Origin: SCUN01 sp964343975
GTDB lineage: Bacteria > Acidobacteriota > Vicinamibacteria > Vicinamibacterales > SCN-69-37
DNA length: 12,790 nucleotides
Assembly: GCA_964343975.1 (NCBI GenBank)
Contig: CAYFLU010000096.1
Location: forward strand, 1 to 12,790
Reading direction: 5' to 3'
In this document: positions 6,297 through 12,790 of the stretch, piece by piece
Layout: the number at the start of each line of letters is the position of its first letter
Position numbering within the stretch: the first letter of the stretch is position 1
Notes under the pieces: generated by a model
Told to the model about the DNA's origin: nothing
Databases searched by the model: none
What the model saw: only the letters and a program-made list of their open reading frames with translations
Translations under genes and position numbers: made by a program

Positions 6297-7367
6297 ATGG
6301 CCAAAGTTCTGATGAAGGGCAACGAAGCGCTCGGAGAAGCGGCCATCCGCGCCGGCTGCGTCCACTTCTTCGGCTATCCGATCACGCCGCAAACGGAAGT
6401 GCCCGAGTATCTCGTCAAGCGGCTGCCGGAAGTCGGGGGCGCCTTCGTGCAGGCCGAGAGCGAAGTCGCGTCCATTCACATGGTCTACGGCGCCGCGGGT
6501 GTCGGCGTGAAATGCATGACGTCGTCGTCCTCGCCGGGCATCAGCCTGATGGCGGAAGGCATGAGCTATCTCGCCGCCTGCGAGCTGCCCTGTGTCGTGA
6601 TCAACATCATGCGCGCCGGACCCGGCCTCGGCGGCATCCTGCCGTCGCAGAGCGACTACTTCCAGGCCACCAAGGGTCATGGGCACGGTGACTATCAGCT
6701 GATTGTGCTCGCGCCGGCGTCCGTGCAGGAAGCCGTGGACCTGATGACGCTGGCCTTCCAGCTCGCGGAGAAATACCGCAATCCCGTGATGCTCTGCGCC
6801 GACGGGATGATCGGTCAGATGATGGAGCCGGTCGAGTTCCCCACCGAGGGGCGGGGCGCGCCGTTCGCCGAGAACTCGTGGGCGCTGACCGGCGCCGAGG
6901 GACGTCCGCGGCGGGTCGTCAACTCCCTCTTCCTCGCGCCGGAGCAATTGCACCAGCACAACGTGCATCTGAAAGCCAAATACGACGCGATCCATCGCGA
7001 CGAAATGCGCTCAGAGCTCTACGGCGCCGATGAGCCCTACGATCTGCTGCTCGTGGCGTTCGGCACCATGGCGCGGATCTGTAAGACCGCCATCGACGAC
7101 CTGCGCCGCGAAGGTCTGCGGGTCGCGCTCTTCCGTCCGATCACGCTGAATCCGTTTCCGATGCCAGCCTGCCGAACGGCCATGGATGCGTTGCCGGCCG
7201 GCGGACGCGTGCTGACGATCGAGATGAACATGGGCCAGATGGTCTACGACGTGCGTCAGGCCGCCGCCGGATCGCGCGACGTGGAGTTCTACGGCACCGC
7301 CGGTGGCATCGTGCCGTCGCCCGACCAGGTCGCCGATCGCATCCGCGCGATGCTACGCCCCGTCTGA
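6297..7367 (+). CDS. 2-oxoacid:ferredoxin oxidoreductase, alpha subunit (KorA/VorB-type)
   Basis: A 356-aa protein starting at ATG 6297, chosen over an upstream in-frame ATG because CCGGAG lies 6 nt before it and MAKVLMKGNEA is the usual N-terminus. YPITPQTE is the substrate/TPP-domain signature of alpha subunits. MTSSSSPGISLMAEG, MRAGPGLGG and the C-terminal IEMNMGQM, which resembles the transketolase-C domain, also fit. This order and length resemble proteins labelled VorB (3-methyl-2-oxobutanoate) or KorA (2-oxoglutarate). It starts 13 nt after the gamma stop. With beta and gamma it would convert a 2-oxoacid plus CoA to acyl-CoA, CO2 and reduced ferredoxin. Its end overlaps the convergent GAF gene by 15 bp. 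No separate ferredoxin gene follows because the ferredoxin is fused to beta. Confidence 0.92.
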   Translation: MAKVLMKGNEALGEAAIRAGCVHFFGYPITPQTEVPEYLVKRLPEVGGAFVQAESEVASIHMVYGAAGVGVKCMTSSSSPGISLMAEGMSYLAACELPCVVINIMRAGPGLGGILPSQSDYFQATKGHGHGDYQLIVLAPASVQEAVDLMTLAFQLAEKYRNPVMLCADGMIGQMMEPVEFPTEGRGAPFAENSWALTGAEGRPRRVVNSLFLAPEQLHQHNVHLKAKYDAIHRDEMRSELYGADEPYDLLLVAFGTMARICKTAIDDLRREGLRVALFRPITLNPFPMPACRTAMDALPAGGRVLTIEMNMGQMVYDVRQAAAGSRDVEFYGTAGGIVPSPDQVADRIRAMLRPV

Positions 7368-8128
7368 CGCCAGCGCTTTCGCCTTGCAGTCGGGGCAGAT
7401 CCCATGCGTGAGCTTCGCCTGGGAGTGCCCCGACAGATAGCTCTCCACGCTGCCCCAGTAGCCGTCGTCGTCGCGGATCTTCTTGCACCAGGCACAGATC
7501 GGAATCAAGCCGCTCAATGTCTGGATGTGATGCGCCGCCTCCTGCAGATCGTGGATCATCCGCAGGTGCCCCATCAGCCGCAGCAGTTCGGTGGCCACAC
7601 GCTGTAGTTGCGCCACACCGTCGGCGCGGTACGGCCATCGCTTGTTGCCGACGCCAAAGATGATCCGCACACGGCCGCCATCGATCACCGGCACGCTCAT
7701 GAAGCGACGTAACGGGAAGTGCCCCTCTGGCAGGCCACGCCGCCCTGACGCATGCGCGTAGTCATTCACCACCGTCGGCTGGCGGGTGCGCAAACAGTCA
7801 ACCCAGATCCCCGCGTCAGCCACCGGATAGTGCCGTTGTTCCGGAATGCGGCAATTCTGCAGGGCCGCGTGATTCCAGGTGGTGAGCACGATCTCGCGCT
7901 CATCATCCGCGACGAGATGAAAGAAGCCGACCTCGCTCCCCGTGAGCGAGACCGCTCGTTGGAGGGCGAGGTCGTAGAGTTCCGGGGGGGAATCGTGCCG
8001 GCCACCGCATGCAGTTCGCGCAACGCCTCCACGGCGTTCAGTGACCGGCGGGTGTGGCGCAACCGAATCGTCAGCGTAGCGATGAGGCCGCACGCCAGCG
8101 CGAGAGCACTTCCGAAGAGCCAGGCCAT
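7353..8128 (-). pseudogene. Membrane-anchored GAF-domain signalling protein with C-terminal CxxC...CxxC tail, frameshifted at a C7 tract
   Basis: From ATG 8128 the frame reads a membrane anchor (about 2-22) and a linker to residue 47. At a run of seven C (minus strand, 7990-7984) the reading frame must gain one base to continue to the stop at 7353; repaired length is 258 aa. Residues about 50-187 form a GAF domain with the family blocks HYPVADAGIW (100-109), VNDYA, GLPEGH (132-137) and GVGNK (159-163). The tail LSGLIPICAWCKKIRDD (205-221) ... HGICPDC (242-248) carries four cysteines (212, 215, 245, 248) in a pattern common at the C-termini of PAS/GAF sensor proteins, possibly a metal site. 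No kinase, cyclase or other output domain is present. GTGAGG precedes the start, which lies 68 nt after the MCP2 stop, so the two are probably cotranscribed. The break could be an indel error, phase variation or decay. Confidence 0.82.
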
Positions 8129-8196
8129 ACGGCCTCACTTTCGCGGTGACACCGAAGACAACTACTGGTACTACCTATACCACTCATCGGCATCGA

Positions 8197-9801
8197 TCAG
8201 AAGCTGCCGTAGGTCCCGGTGTCGTCCAGCGGCAGCAATTCTTCCGCGGTCGGCTTCACTGCCGGTTTCACGGCAGGTCGCATGGGCACCACCTTCGCCG
8301 CGGACGTCGGCGCGTGCGAGGTCCGCGCGATCCGGTCGCGACGCTTCGTCGAGGACGACACGGCCGGCGCAGCGGCGCCACCGACCAGCTGTTCGAGCCG
8401 CCCCACCACGACCATGGACTGTTCCGCCTGTGCACTGAGCTCTTCGCTCGCGGCCGCACCCTCTTCGGCCGTCGCGGCGGTCGACTGCGTCACCTTCTCC
8501 ATCTGGCCGATCGCGTGCGTCACCTGGTCGATGCCTTGCGTTTGCTGCTGGCTGGCGGAACTCACCTCATCGATGAGCTGCCGCACCACCGCCGAGTTCT
8601 CGGTGATCGAGGTCATCGCCGAGACGACGCCATCCACCTTGGCCACGCCGTTCTCCGCGTTGGTCGACGACGCCTCGATGAGGCGCGCCGTGTCTTTGGC
8701 CGCTTGCGCGGAGCGTTGTGCGAGGCTGCGCACTTCGTCGGCCACGACCGCAAAGCCCATCCCCGCCTCGCCGGCGCGCGCGGCTTCCACGGCCGCATTG
8801 AGCGCCAGGATGTTCGTCTGGAACGCGATCTCGTCGATCGTCTTCACGATCTTCGTCACTTGCGCGCTCGAATCGCGAATATCCGCCATCGAGGCCACGA
8901 GTTCCTTCAACACGCCGTTCGCACTCGCCACCGCCCGCTCGGCATCCGCCACGCGCGCCGCCGCGCGATTCGCGTTCTCGGCATTCCGGCGCGTCATCGA
9001 CGACATCTCTTCCATCGAGGCCGACGTCTCTTCGAGCGACGCCGCCTGATCGGTCGACCCACGCGACAGCTGCTGCGCCGATCCGGCGACCTGACTCGAC
9101 GCGGCCGCCACTTGCTGGGCACCGGTCTTCAGATCCGCCACCGCGGTCCGCATCGCCCGTGAGATGTCCCGGGCCATCAGCTTCGCTGCCGCGAGAATCA
9201 CCACCAAGCCGACGAGCGAGATCACCAGCAGCCACGAGCGCGATGTCTGCGAGGTGCGATCGAAGTCCTCGTCGCCGCGCTTGGCTTCAGCCACAAGGGT
9301 CGCGAGCATGCCATCGGCGGCCGCCTGCATGTGCTCGATCTCGGTGTCGATCGCGTCATCGAGCCGTTGGACCTCGGGCGTCATCTGCGCCTTGACCTTC
9401 AGCGCCGGCAGCATCTGGCTCTCGAAGATCTTGGCCACGTTCTCGAATGACGTCTGGATCACCGCCACCTGGCCGCGCTCGGCCTCGGTGTCGGCGATCT
9501 TGAGTGCCGCCTGCAGGTCGCCACGGGTCTCGTCACGCACCGCTGCCCACTCCTTCTCGACGGCCGCGAACGAGAATTTGATCTCCGCATCGGCAACAAC
9601 CACGTAGAGCTTGGGTCCCATGCCGCTCAACTCCGACACGCGTTCCGCATTGGCGGCGCGTTCGGCGCCGATGTCCTGCAGGGTCTGGAGACGCGAGAGC
9701 GTGGACACGTTCAACACAATGATGGCGGCCAGCACGGCAATCGCGGTCGTGATCAACACGGCAATCCGTTGGGGAATGGTCAGTCGGGTGAGCAGATTCA
9801 T
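8197..9801 (-). CDS. Methyl-accepting chemotaxis protein (MCP2), HAMP-less
   Basis: A 534-aa chemoreceptor. Start taken at ATG 9801 because GAGG (9813-9810) lies 8 nt upstream and MNLLTRLTIPQRI leads straight into TM1; longer in-frame starts exist upstream but lack a ribosome site. TM1 is about 13-31, the periplasmic helical domain 32-188 (four-helix-bundle-like, no CxxCH), TM2 about 190-208. The signalling coiled coil then begins within about 35 residues, so there is no HAMP domain. The hairpin tip TIDEIAFQTNILALNAAVEA (321-340) is almost identical to that of MCP1, as is the ASMEEMSSMTRRNAEN segment, so both probably use the same CheA/CheW set. An Ala/Pro/Lys-rich linker ends in DDTGTYGSF with no obvious tether pentapeptide. 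The ligand is unknown. Confidence 0.93.
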   Translation of the reverse strand: MNLLTRLTIPQRIAVLITTAIAVLAAIIVLNVSTLSRLQTLQDIGAERAANAERVSELSGMGPKLYVVVADAEIKFSFAAVEKEWAAVRDETRGDLQAALKIADTEAERGQVAVIQTSFENVAKIFESQMLPALKVKAQMTPEVQRLDDAIDTEIEHMQAAADGMLATLVAEAKRGDEDFDRTSQTSRSWLLVISLVGLVVILAAAKLMARDISRAMRTAVADLKTGAQQVAAASSQVAGSAQQLSRGSTDQAASLEETSASMEEMSSMTRRNAENANRAAARVADAERAVASANGVLKELVASMADIRDSSAQVTKIVKTIDEIAFQTNILALNAAVEAARAGEAGMGFAVVADEVRSLAQRSAQAAKDTARLIEASSTNAENGVAKVDGVVSAMTSITENSAVVRQLIDEVSSASQQQTQGIDQVTHAIGQMEKVTQSTAATAEEGAAASEELSAQAEQSMVVVGRLEQLVGGAAAPAVSSSTKRRDRIARTSHAPTSAAKVVPMRPAVKPAVKPTAEELLPLDDTGTYGSF

Positions 9802-9938
9802 GATCAATGCCTCGTCGGCAAACATTGCGCGGCGAGGACGATCTGGGGGAGACGACGCCGTGACAACTGCCACAGAGGTAATCGACTCGTGGAGGGAAAT
9901 ACTGAGGACACAAACGCACACGAGCAAACACCGGCGCA

Positions 9939-9944
9939 TACAAT
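9939..9944 (+). promoter_or_regulatory. Candidate -10 box giving a leaderless mRNA for the GT-C-like gene
   Basis: TACAAT is separated from the ATG at 9951 by 6 nt (ACGGCG), so transcription would begin at or next to the start codon. There is no Shine-Dalgarno sequence. No clear -35. The rest of the 149-bp divergent gap holds no confident site. Confidence 0.4.
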
Positions 9945-9950
9945 ACGGCG

Positions 9951-11177
9951 ATGCTTCCAGAGAACGCCTGGGTCGCGCGCGCACGGCGCTTCGACGCGGC
10001 CGCGCGCGCGTGGCCGCGATGGGCTCAGCTTCTGGCCGTGCTGCTCACGCTGTGTGTGATGGCGTGGCAGAGCCTGCCGCATGTGCCGCGTCCGTTCACG
10101 GATTTCCGGCAGTCGAGTTGGCTCAGCGGCATCTCGCAGCCCGACACGTTCGGCACCGACACGATCGCCGACACGTTTGAAGCGCGCGTGGTCCGCCACG
10201 ACGTGTGGGATATGTACACGAAGGCCGGCGTCGATCAGACGCCGGAGGAGGCGGCGACCTGGTCGAAGGCCGCGTCGGCGCCGTATCCCCCACTCGTGCT
10301 GCTCTGCCAGGCTGCCCTGGCCGCGATCGGTGACCGGCTCGGCATCGGCCTCTACGGAATGACGCTCGGCTTGGCCGTGCTCTTCGTGCTGCTCTCGGCC
10401 GCGTATTGCCTGCGCACGCGCTGGTATCTCTTTCCGCTGCTCTACCTCAACTTCGTCTACTTCAGCGGCCGCTTCGTCGAAGTGCAGGACGGCACGTACC
10501 TCGTGATGCTCGTCACCATCATGGCCGCGCTCTTCGCAGCGCGCGCGGGCTCGGCCCTCGCGCATGCCCTCGTGGCGGCGGCTGCGGCGATGAAGCTGCT
10601 GCCGCTCTACTACGTGCGCCATCTCGGGCGTCTGCCCCGTCTGCACGCGGCCATCGTCGTCGCCATCCTCGCGGCGGGCCTCGTGCTGCCGGCAGCGCTC
10701 TGGCCCAACTACACGTACATCTTCACGTTCCATGAGGAATTGAAGGGCGGCACCGGCGGCCTCGTGGCCGGCGCGGTGTTCGGTGCGCTGTTCGCGGTGT
10801 GCCTCGCCTATGTCGACAGCCGGGGAGACTTCGACCTCGAAGACCGGATCGGCTGGAGTCTCGTGCCGGTGGCGCTGTTTCTGGCGATGAAGATGAATGT
10901 GCCGCGGCACCTGCTGGTGGTGCTGCTCGTGCCCGACAAGCGCGTCTGGCGGAACGCCGCGGCGGCGATCGCCCTGCTCGTGCCGCTCGTCGTGCCCGGC
11001 GCCCGGTTTGGCGCCGCGCTGCCGGTGGCCACCGTGCTGCTCTTCGCCGCTCTCGCCTGGGAACTGTCGCGGATCGGCTGGGACACCGTCCGCGACGACT
11101 GGCGGCATCCCGCCCGAACCCTGCGCGGGATGGTCACTGGGCGCTGGCCCGGCGTTACGCCGGCGACGACAGCGTGA
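9951..11177 (+). CDS. Polytopic membrane protein resembling GT-C (GT87/DUF2029-like) glycosyltransferases
   Basis: A 408-aa protein with about nine to ten hydrophobic segments. After TM1 (about 25-42) the first external loop holds TDFRQS (D51), where GT-C enzymes keep their catalytic Asp. APYPPLVLL (111-119) and AAMKLLPLYYV (212-222) match the YPPL and K-x-x-P patterns that recur in GT87/DUF2029 proteins, which use polyprenyl-phosphate sugars. The last 30 residues are polar and probably cytoplasmic. The sugar and acceptor are unknown, and similarity is at motif level only, so an unrelated membrane family remains possible. It stands alone: divergent from MCP2 and convergent with the CoA-transferase gene, with a 23-bp overlap at the 3' ends. 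Confidence 0.6.
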   Translation: MLPENAWVARARRFDAAARAWPRWAQLLAVLLTLCVMAWQSLPHVPRPFTDFRQSSWLSGISQPDTFGTDTIADTFEARVVRHDVWDMYTKAGVDQTPEEAATWSKAASAPYPPLVLLCQAALAAIGDRLGIGLYGMTLGLAVLFVLLSAAYCLRTRWYLFPLLYLNFVYFSGRFVEVQDGTYLVMLVTIMAALFAARAGSALAHALVAAAAAMKLLPLYYVRHLGRLPRLHAAIVVAILAAGLVLPAALWPNYTYIFTFHEELKGGTGGLVAGAVFGALFAVCLAYVDSRGDFDLEDRIGWSLVPVALFLAMKMNVPRHLLVVLLVPDKRVWRNAAAAIALLVPLVVPGARFGAALPVATVLLFAALAWELSRIGWDTVRDDWRHPARTLRGMVTGRWPGVTPATTA

Positions 11178-12456
11178 TGTGACGGGTCGCCGCGAACTCG
11201 CGGCGCAACTCCGCGCGGAAATCCGGATGCGCGATCGAGATCAACGCCTCGGCGCGCTGGCACAGCGACTGTCCGAACAGATCCACCGCGCCGTACTCCG
11301 TCACCACCCAATGCACGTGCCCGCGCGTCGTCACCACGCCGCCGCCGGCGTTGAGCGCCGAGGCAATGCGTGACACGGTGCCGCCCGCCGCCGTCGACGG
11401 CAGCGCGATGATCGGCTTGCCGCCCGGTGACAGGGCCGCCCCACGCACGAAGTCCATCTGCCCGCCAATGCCGGAGAAGATGCGGAAGCCAATCGAATCG
11501 GCCACGACCTGACCGGTGAGGTCGATCTCGATCGCCGAGTTGATCGCGACCACGTGCTCGTTCTTGCGAATGACCGCGGTGTCATTCGTATGGTCGCAAG
11601 GATAGAACTCGACGAACGGGTTGTCGTGCACGAAGTCGTACAGCCGCTGCGTGCCCATCACGAAGCTCGTCGCGATGCGGCCGGGATGCACCTTCTTGTA
11701 GCGGTTCGTCACGACGCCGGCTTCCACCAGATCGACGATGCCGTCGGAGAACATCTCGGTGTGCACGCCGAGATCGTGCTTGTGCCCCATGCGACGCAGC
11801 GCCGCGTCGGGGATGGCACCGATGCCCATTTGCAGCGTGGCCCGATCCGGCACGAGCGCCGCGACCTGCTCACCGATCGCGTCTTCCACCGGCGTGATCT
11901 TCGGGCGCGGCACTTCGTAGATCGGTCGGTCGGTGGCGACAAACGCCGCGACGGCCGACAGCGGCACCAGGGTGTTGCCGTGCGTGCGCGGCATGCGCGC
12001 ATTGACCTCGGCCACGATCTCCGTGGCGGCACGTGACGCGGCCAACGCCGCGTCGACGGAGGTGCCGAGCGTGCAATAGCCGTGGCCGTCCGGCACGGAC
12101 AACTGCAGCAACGCGATATCGATGCGCACGCGGCCGGTGCTGAAGAGCGCGGGGATGTCCGAGAGAAACACCGGCACGTAGTCGGCACGGCCTTCGGCAA
12201 TCGCGTCGCGCACGGCCGGACCGGTGAAGAGCGAGACCGATCGGAAGCGGCCCTGATGCACGGGGTCCACGAAGGGCGCCGGGCCATTGGTGTGCAGGTG
12301 ATAGAGGGTGACGTCCGACAGATCCGTGCGCCGCACGAGCGCCTCGAGCAACGGACTCGGCGTGGCCGAGGCACCGTGCACGAACAGATTCATGCCGCTC
12401 TTCACACGGCGGACTGCGTCATCCGCCGACACTGCACGCGTCGTCCACTCACTCAT
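11155..12456 (-). CDS. Acetyl-CoA hydrolase/transferase family protein (4-hydroxybutyrate CoA-transferase-like)
   Basis: A 433-aa protein covering both halves of the family. TLQMGIGAIPDA (208-219), HTEMFSDGIVDL (232-243) with the expected catalytic Glu at 234, and GIGGQMDFVRGA in the C-terminal half are signatures of the AbfT/Cat2/Ach1 group. These enzymes move CoA between acyl-CoA and a carboxylate through a glutamyl-CoA intermediate. Which acids it uses (acetate, butyrate, 4-hydroxybutyrate, succinate, propionate) is not readable here. Functionally it could act on acyl-CoA made by the 2-oxoacid oxidoreductase nearby, but the two are not in one operon. The ATG lacks a Shine-Dalgarno sequence and begins 12 nt after the receiver-domain gene's stop, so it is either coupled to that gene or has its own start-proximal promoter. 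Confidence 0.92.
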   Translation of the reverse strand: MSEWTTRAVSADDAVRRVKSGMNLFVHGASATPSPLLEALVRRTDLSDVTLYHLHTNGPAPFVDPVHQGRFRSVSLFTGPAVRDAIAEGRADYVPVFLSDIPALFSTGRVRIDIALLQLSVPDGHGYCTLGTSVDAALAASRAATEIVAEVNARMPRTHGNTLVPLSAVAAFVATDRPIYEVPRPKITPVEDAIGEQVAALVPDRATLQMGIGAIPDAALRRMGHKHDLGVHTEMFSDGIVDLVEAGVVTNRYKKVHPGRIATSFVMGTQRLYDFVHDNPFVEFYPCDHTNDTAVIRKNEHVVAINSAIEIDLTGQVVADSIGFRIFSGIGGQMDFVRGAALSPGGKPIIALPSTAAGGTVSRIASALNAGGGVVTTRGHVHWVVTEYGAVDLFGQSLCQRAEALISIAHPDFRAELRREFAATRHITLSSPA

Positions 12457-12462
12457 GCATCG

Positions 12463-12468
12463 ACGATA
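12463..12468 (-). promoter_or_regulatory. Candidate -10 box for the CoA-transferase gene
   Basis: Minus-strand TATCGT lies 6 nt before the ATG at 12456 and adjoins the end of the upstream gene (its stop occupies 12471-12469). The spacing equals that before the gene at 9951. No Shine-Dalgarno sequence and no clear -35. Read-through from the upstream gene is an equally good explanation. Confidence 0.3.
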
Positions 12469-12790
12469 TCAAACCACTGACACGTCGGACGCCGCTGCCG
12501 AATCCCCGGCGTCGAGCACGCGCGCCATTGTCTGCGACAACTCACTCATGCTGACCGGTTTGAGGACGAGTTCCGCGATCCCGGCATCACGCGCGGTTTC
12601 CTCGTCCTGGCCGCGCACCCATCCGGTCGTCAGAATCACGGGCACGGCCCGCACGGTCCGCACGAGGCGCGCCACTTCGAAGCCGGAGAGTTGCGGCATC
12701 GACAGGTCCGTGACCACCACATCGATGTCGTCCGCATCCGCCGCAAAATACTCGACGGCCTGTTGCGGATTCGTGAAGGCGGTCACCACG
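12469..12790 (-). CDS. Response-regulator receiver domain, C-terminal end of a larger protein (N-terminus outside window)
   Basis: The minus-strand frame enters from the right edge and stops at 12469, giving about 107 residues. It shows a receiver domain from its second strand on: VVVTDLSMP holds the phospho-acceptor Asp, VILTTGW the conserved Thr, and ELVLKPVSMSEL the conserved Lys with the usual KP. The first strand and its acidic pair lie outside the window. No output domain follows, only a short Ala/Ser tail. The protein is therefore either a single-domain receiver or, as the WVRGQDEETARDAGI style suggests to me, the C-terminus of a hybrid histidine kinase. The upstream sequence would decide. 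Confidence 0.88.
   Translation of the reverse strand, partial: VVTAFTNPQQAVEYFAADADDIDVVVTDLSMPQLSGFEVARLVRTVRAVPVILTTGWVRGQDEETARDAGIAELVLKPVSMSELSQTMARVLDAGDSAAASDVSVV

Noticed and set aside
8166..8182. Hairpin TGGTA-N7-TACCA between MCP2 and the GAF gene as a terminator
   Set aside because: Only a 5-bp stem with no T-run, and the downstream GAF gene has its own ribosome site 68 nt on, so cotranscription is more likely.
9879..9905. Possible sigma-28 promoter for MCP2 on the minus strand
   Set aside because: The -10 (GTCGATTA) matches 6 of 8 but the -35 (TCAGTATT) only 4 of 8, so it is no better than expected by chance.
9804..11108. 434-codon minus-strand open frame
   Set aside because: Antisense of the GT-C-like gene; highly charged low-complexity translation with no motifs.
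1..12790. tRNA, rRNA, CRISPR, IS elements, integrase or phage genes
   Set aside because: No repeat-spacer pattern, cloverleaf arms, transposase motifs or terminal inverted repeats were seen on reading both strands. Small RNAs cannot be excluded by eye.

Overview
The window is GC-rich, single-chromosome bacterial DNA with tightly packed genes on both strands. It contains no RNA genes, insertion sequences, integrases or CRISPR arrays. The mix of genes (ferredoxin-dependent 2-oxoacid oxidoreductase, chemoreceptors, a secreted amidohydrolase, DUF2585/UPF0314, a GAF protein with a C-terminal CxxC...CxxC tail) fits a motile soil or freshwater bacterium, possibly Gemmatimonadota. That placement is inference from overall flavour and is not proven by any marker gene.

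Left part (1-4000). A secreted metal-dependent amidohydrolase (minus strand, cut by the left edge) is divergent from a plus-strand pair: a 72-aa stand-alone Tudor-like protein and a DUF2585 membrane protein. Next comes a methyl-accepting chemotaxis protein (MCP1) with a near-consensus flagellar sigma-28 (FliA) promoter. MCP1 carries a covalent-heme motif (CxxCH) in its periplasmic domain and is broken by a one-base frameshift. A GC-rich stretch with alternating purines and pyrimidines and an 8-bp inverted repeat follows it.

Centre (4001-7367). This is a four-gene, translationally coupled plus-strand operon: a P-loop NTPase, a fused two-[4Fe-4S] ferredoxin/TPP beta subunit, a gamma subunit and an alpha subunit. 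Together the last three form a CoA-acylating 2-oxoacid:ferredoxin oxidoreductase of the KOR/VOR type. The NTPase is the unexplained member.

Right part (7353-12790). On the minus strand lie MCP2, then a membrane-anchored GAF protein that is frameshifted at a seven-base homopolymer. A divergent plus-strand gene encodes a polytopic membrane protein resembling GT-C glycosyltransferases of the GT87/DUF2029 kind. It converges with a minus-strand acetyl-CoA hydrolase/CoA-transferase family gene. The window ends in the C-terminal receiver domain of a response regulator or hybrid kinase.

Themes worth following are: a possible redox- or gas-sensing heme-c chemoreceptor under flagellar control; two HAMP-less chemoreceptors; two sensory genes each lacking one base; a conserved-looking NTPase tied to oxoacid oxidoreductase; and several transcription-unit heads with no Shine-Dalgarno sequence but a TAnnnT box just upstream of the start codon, suggesting leaderless or near-leaderless mRNAs.
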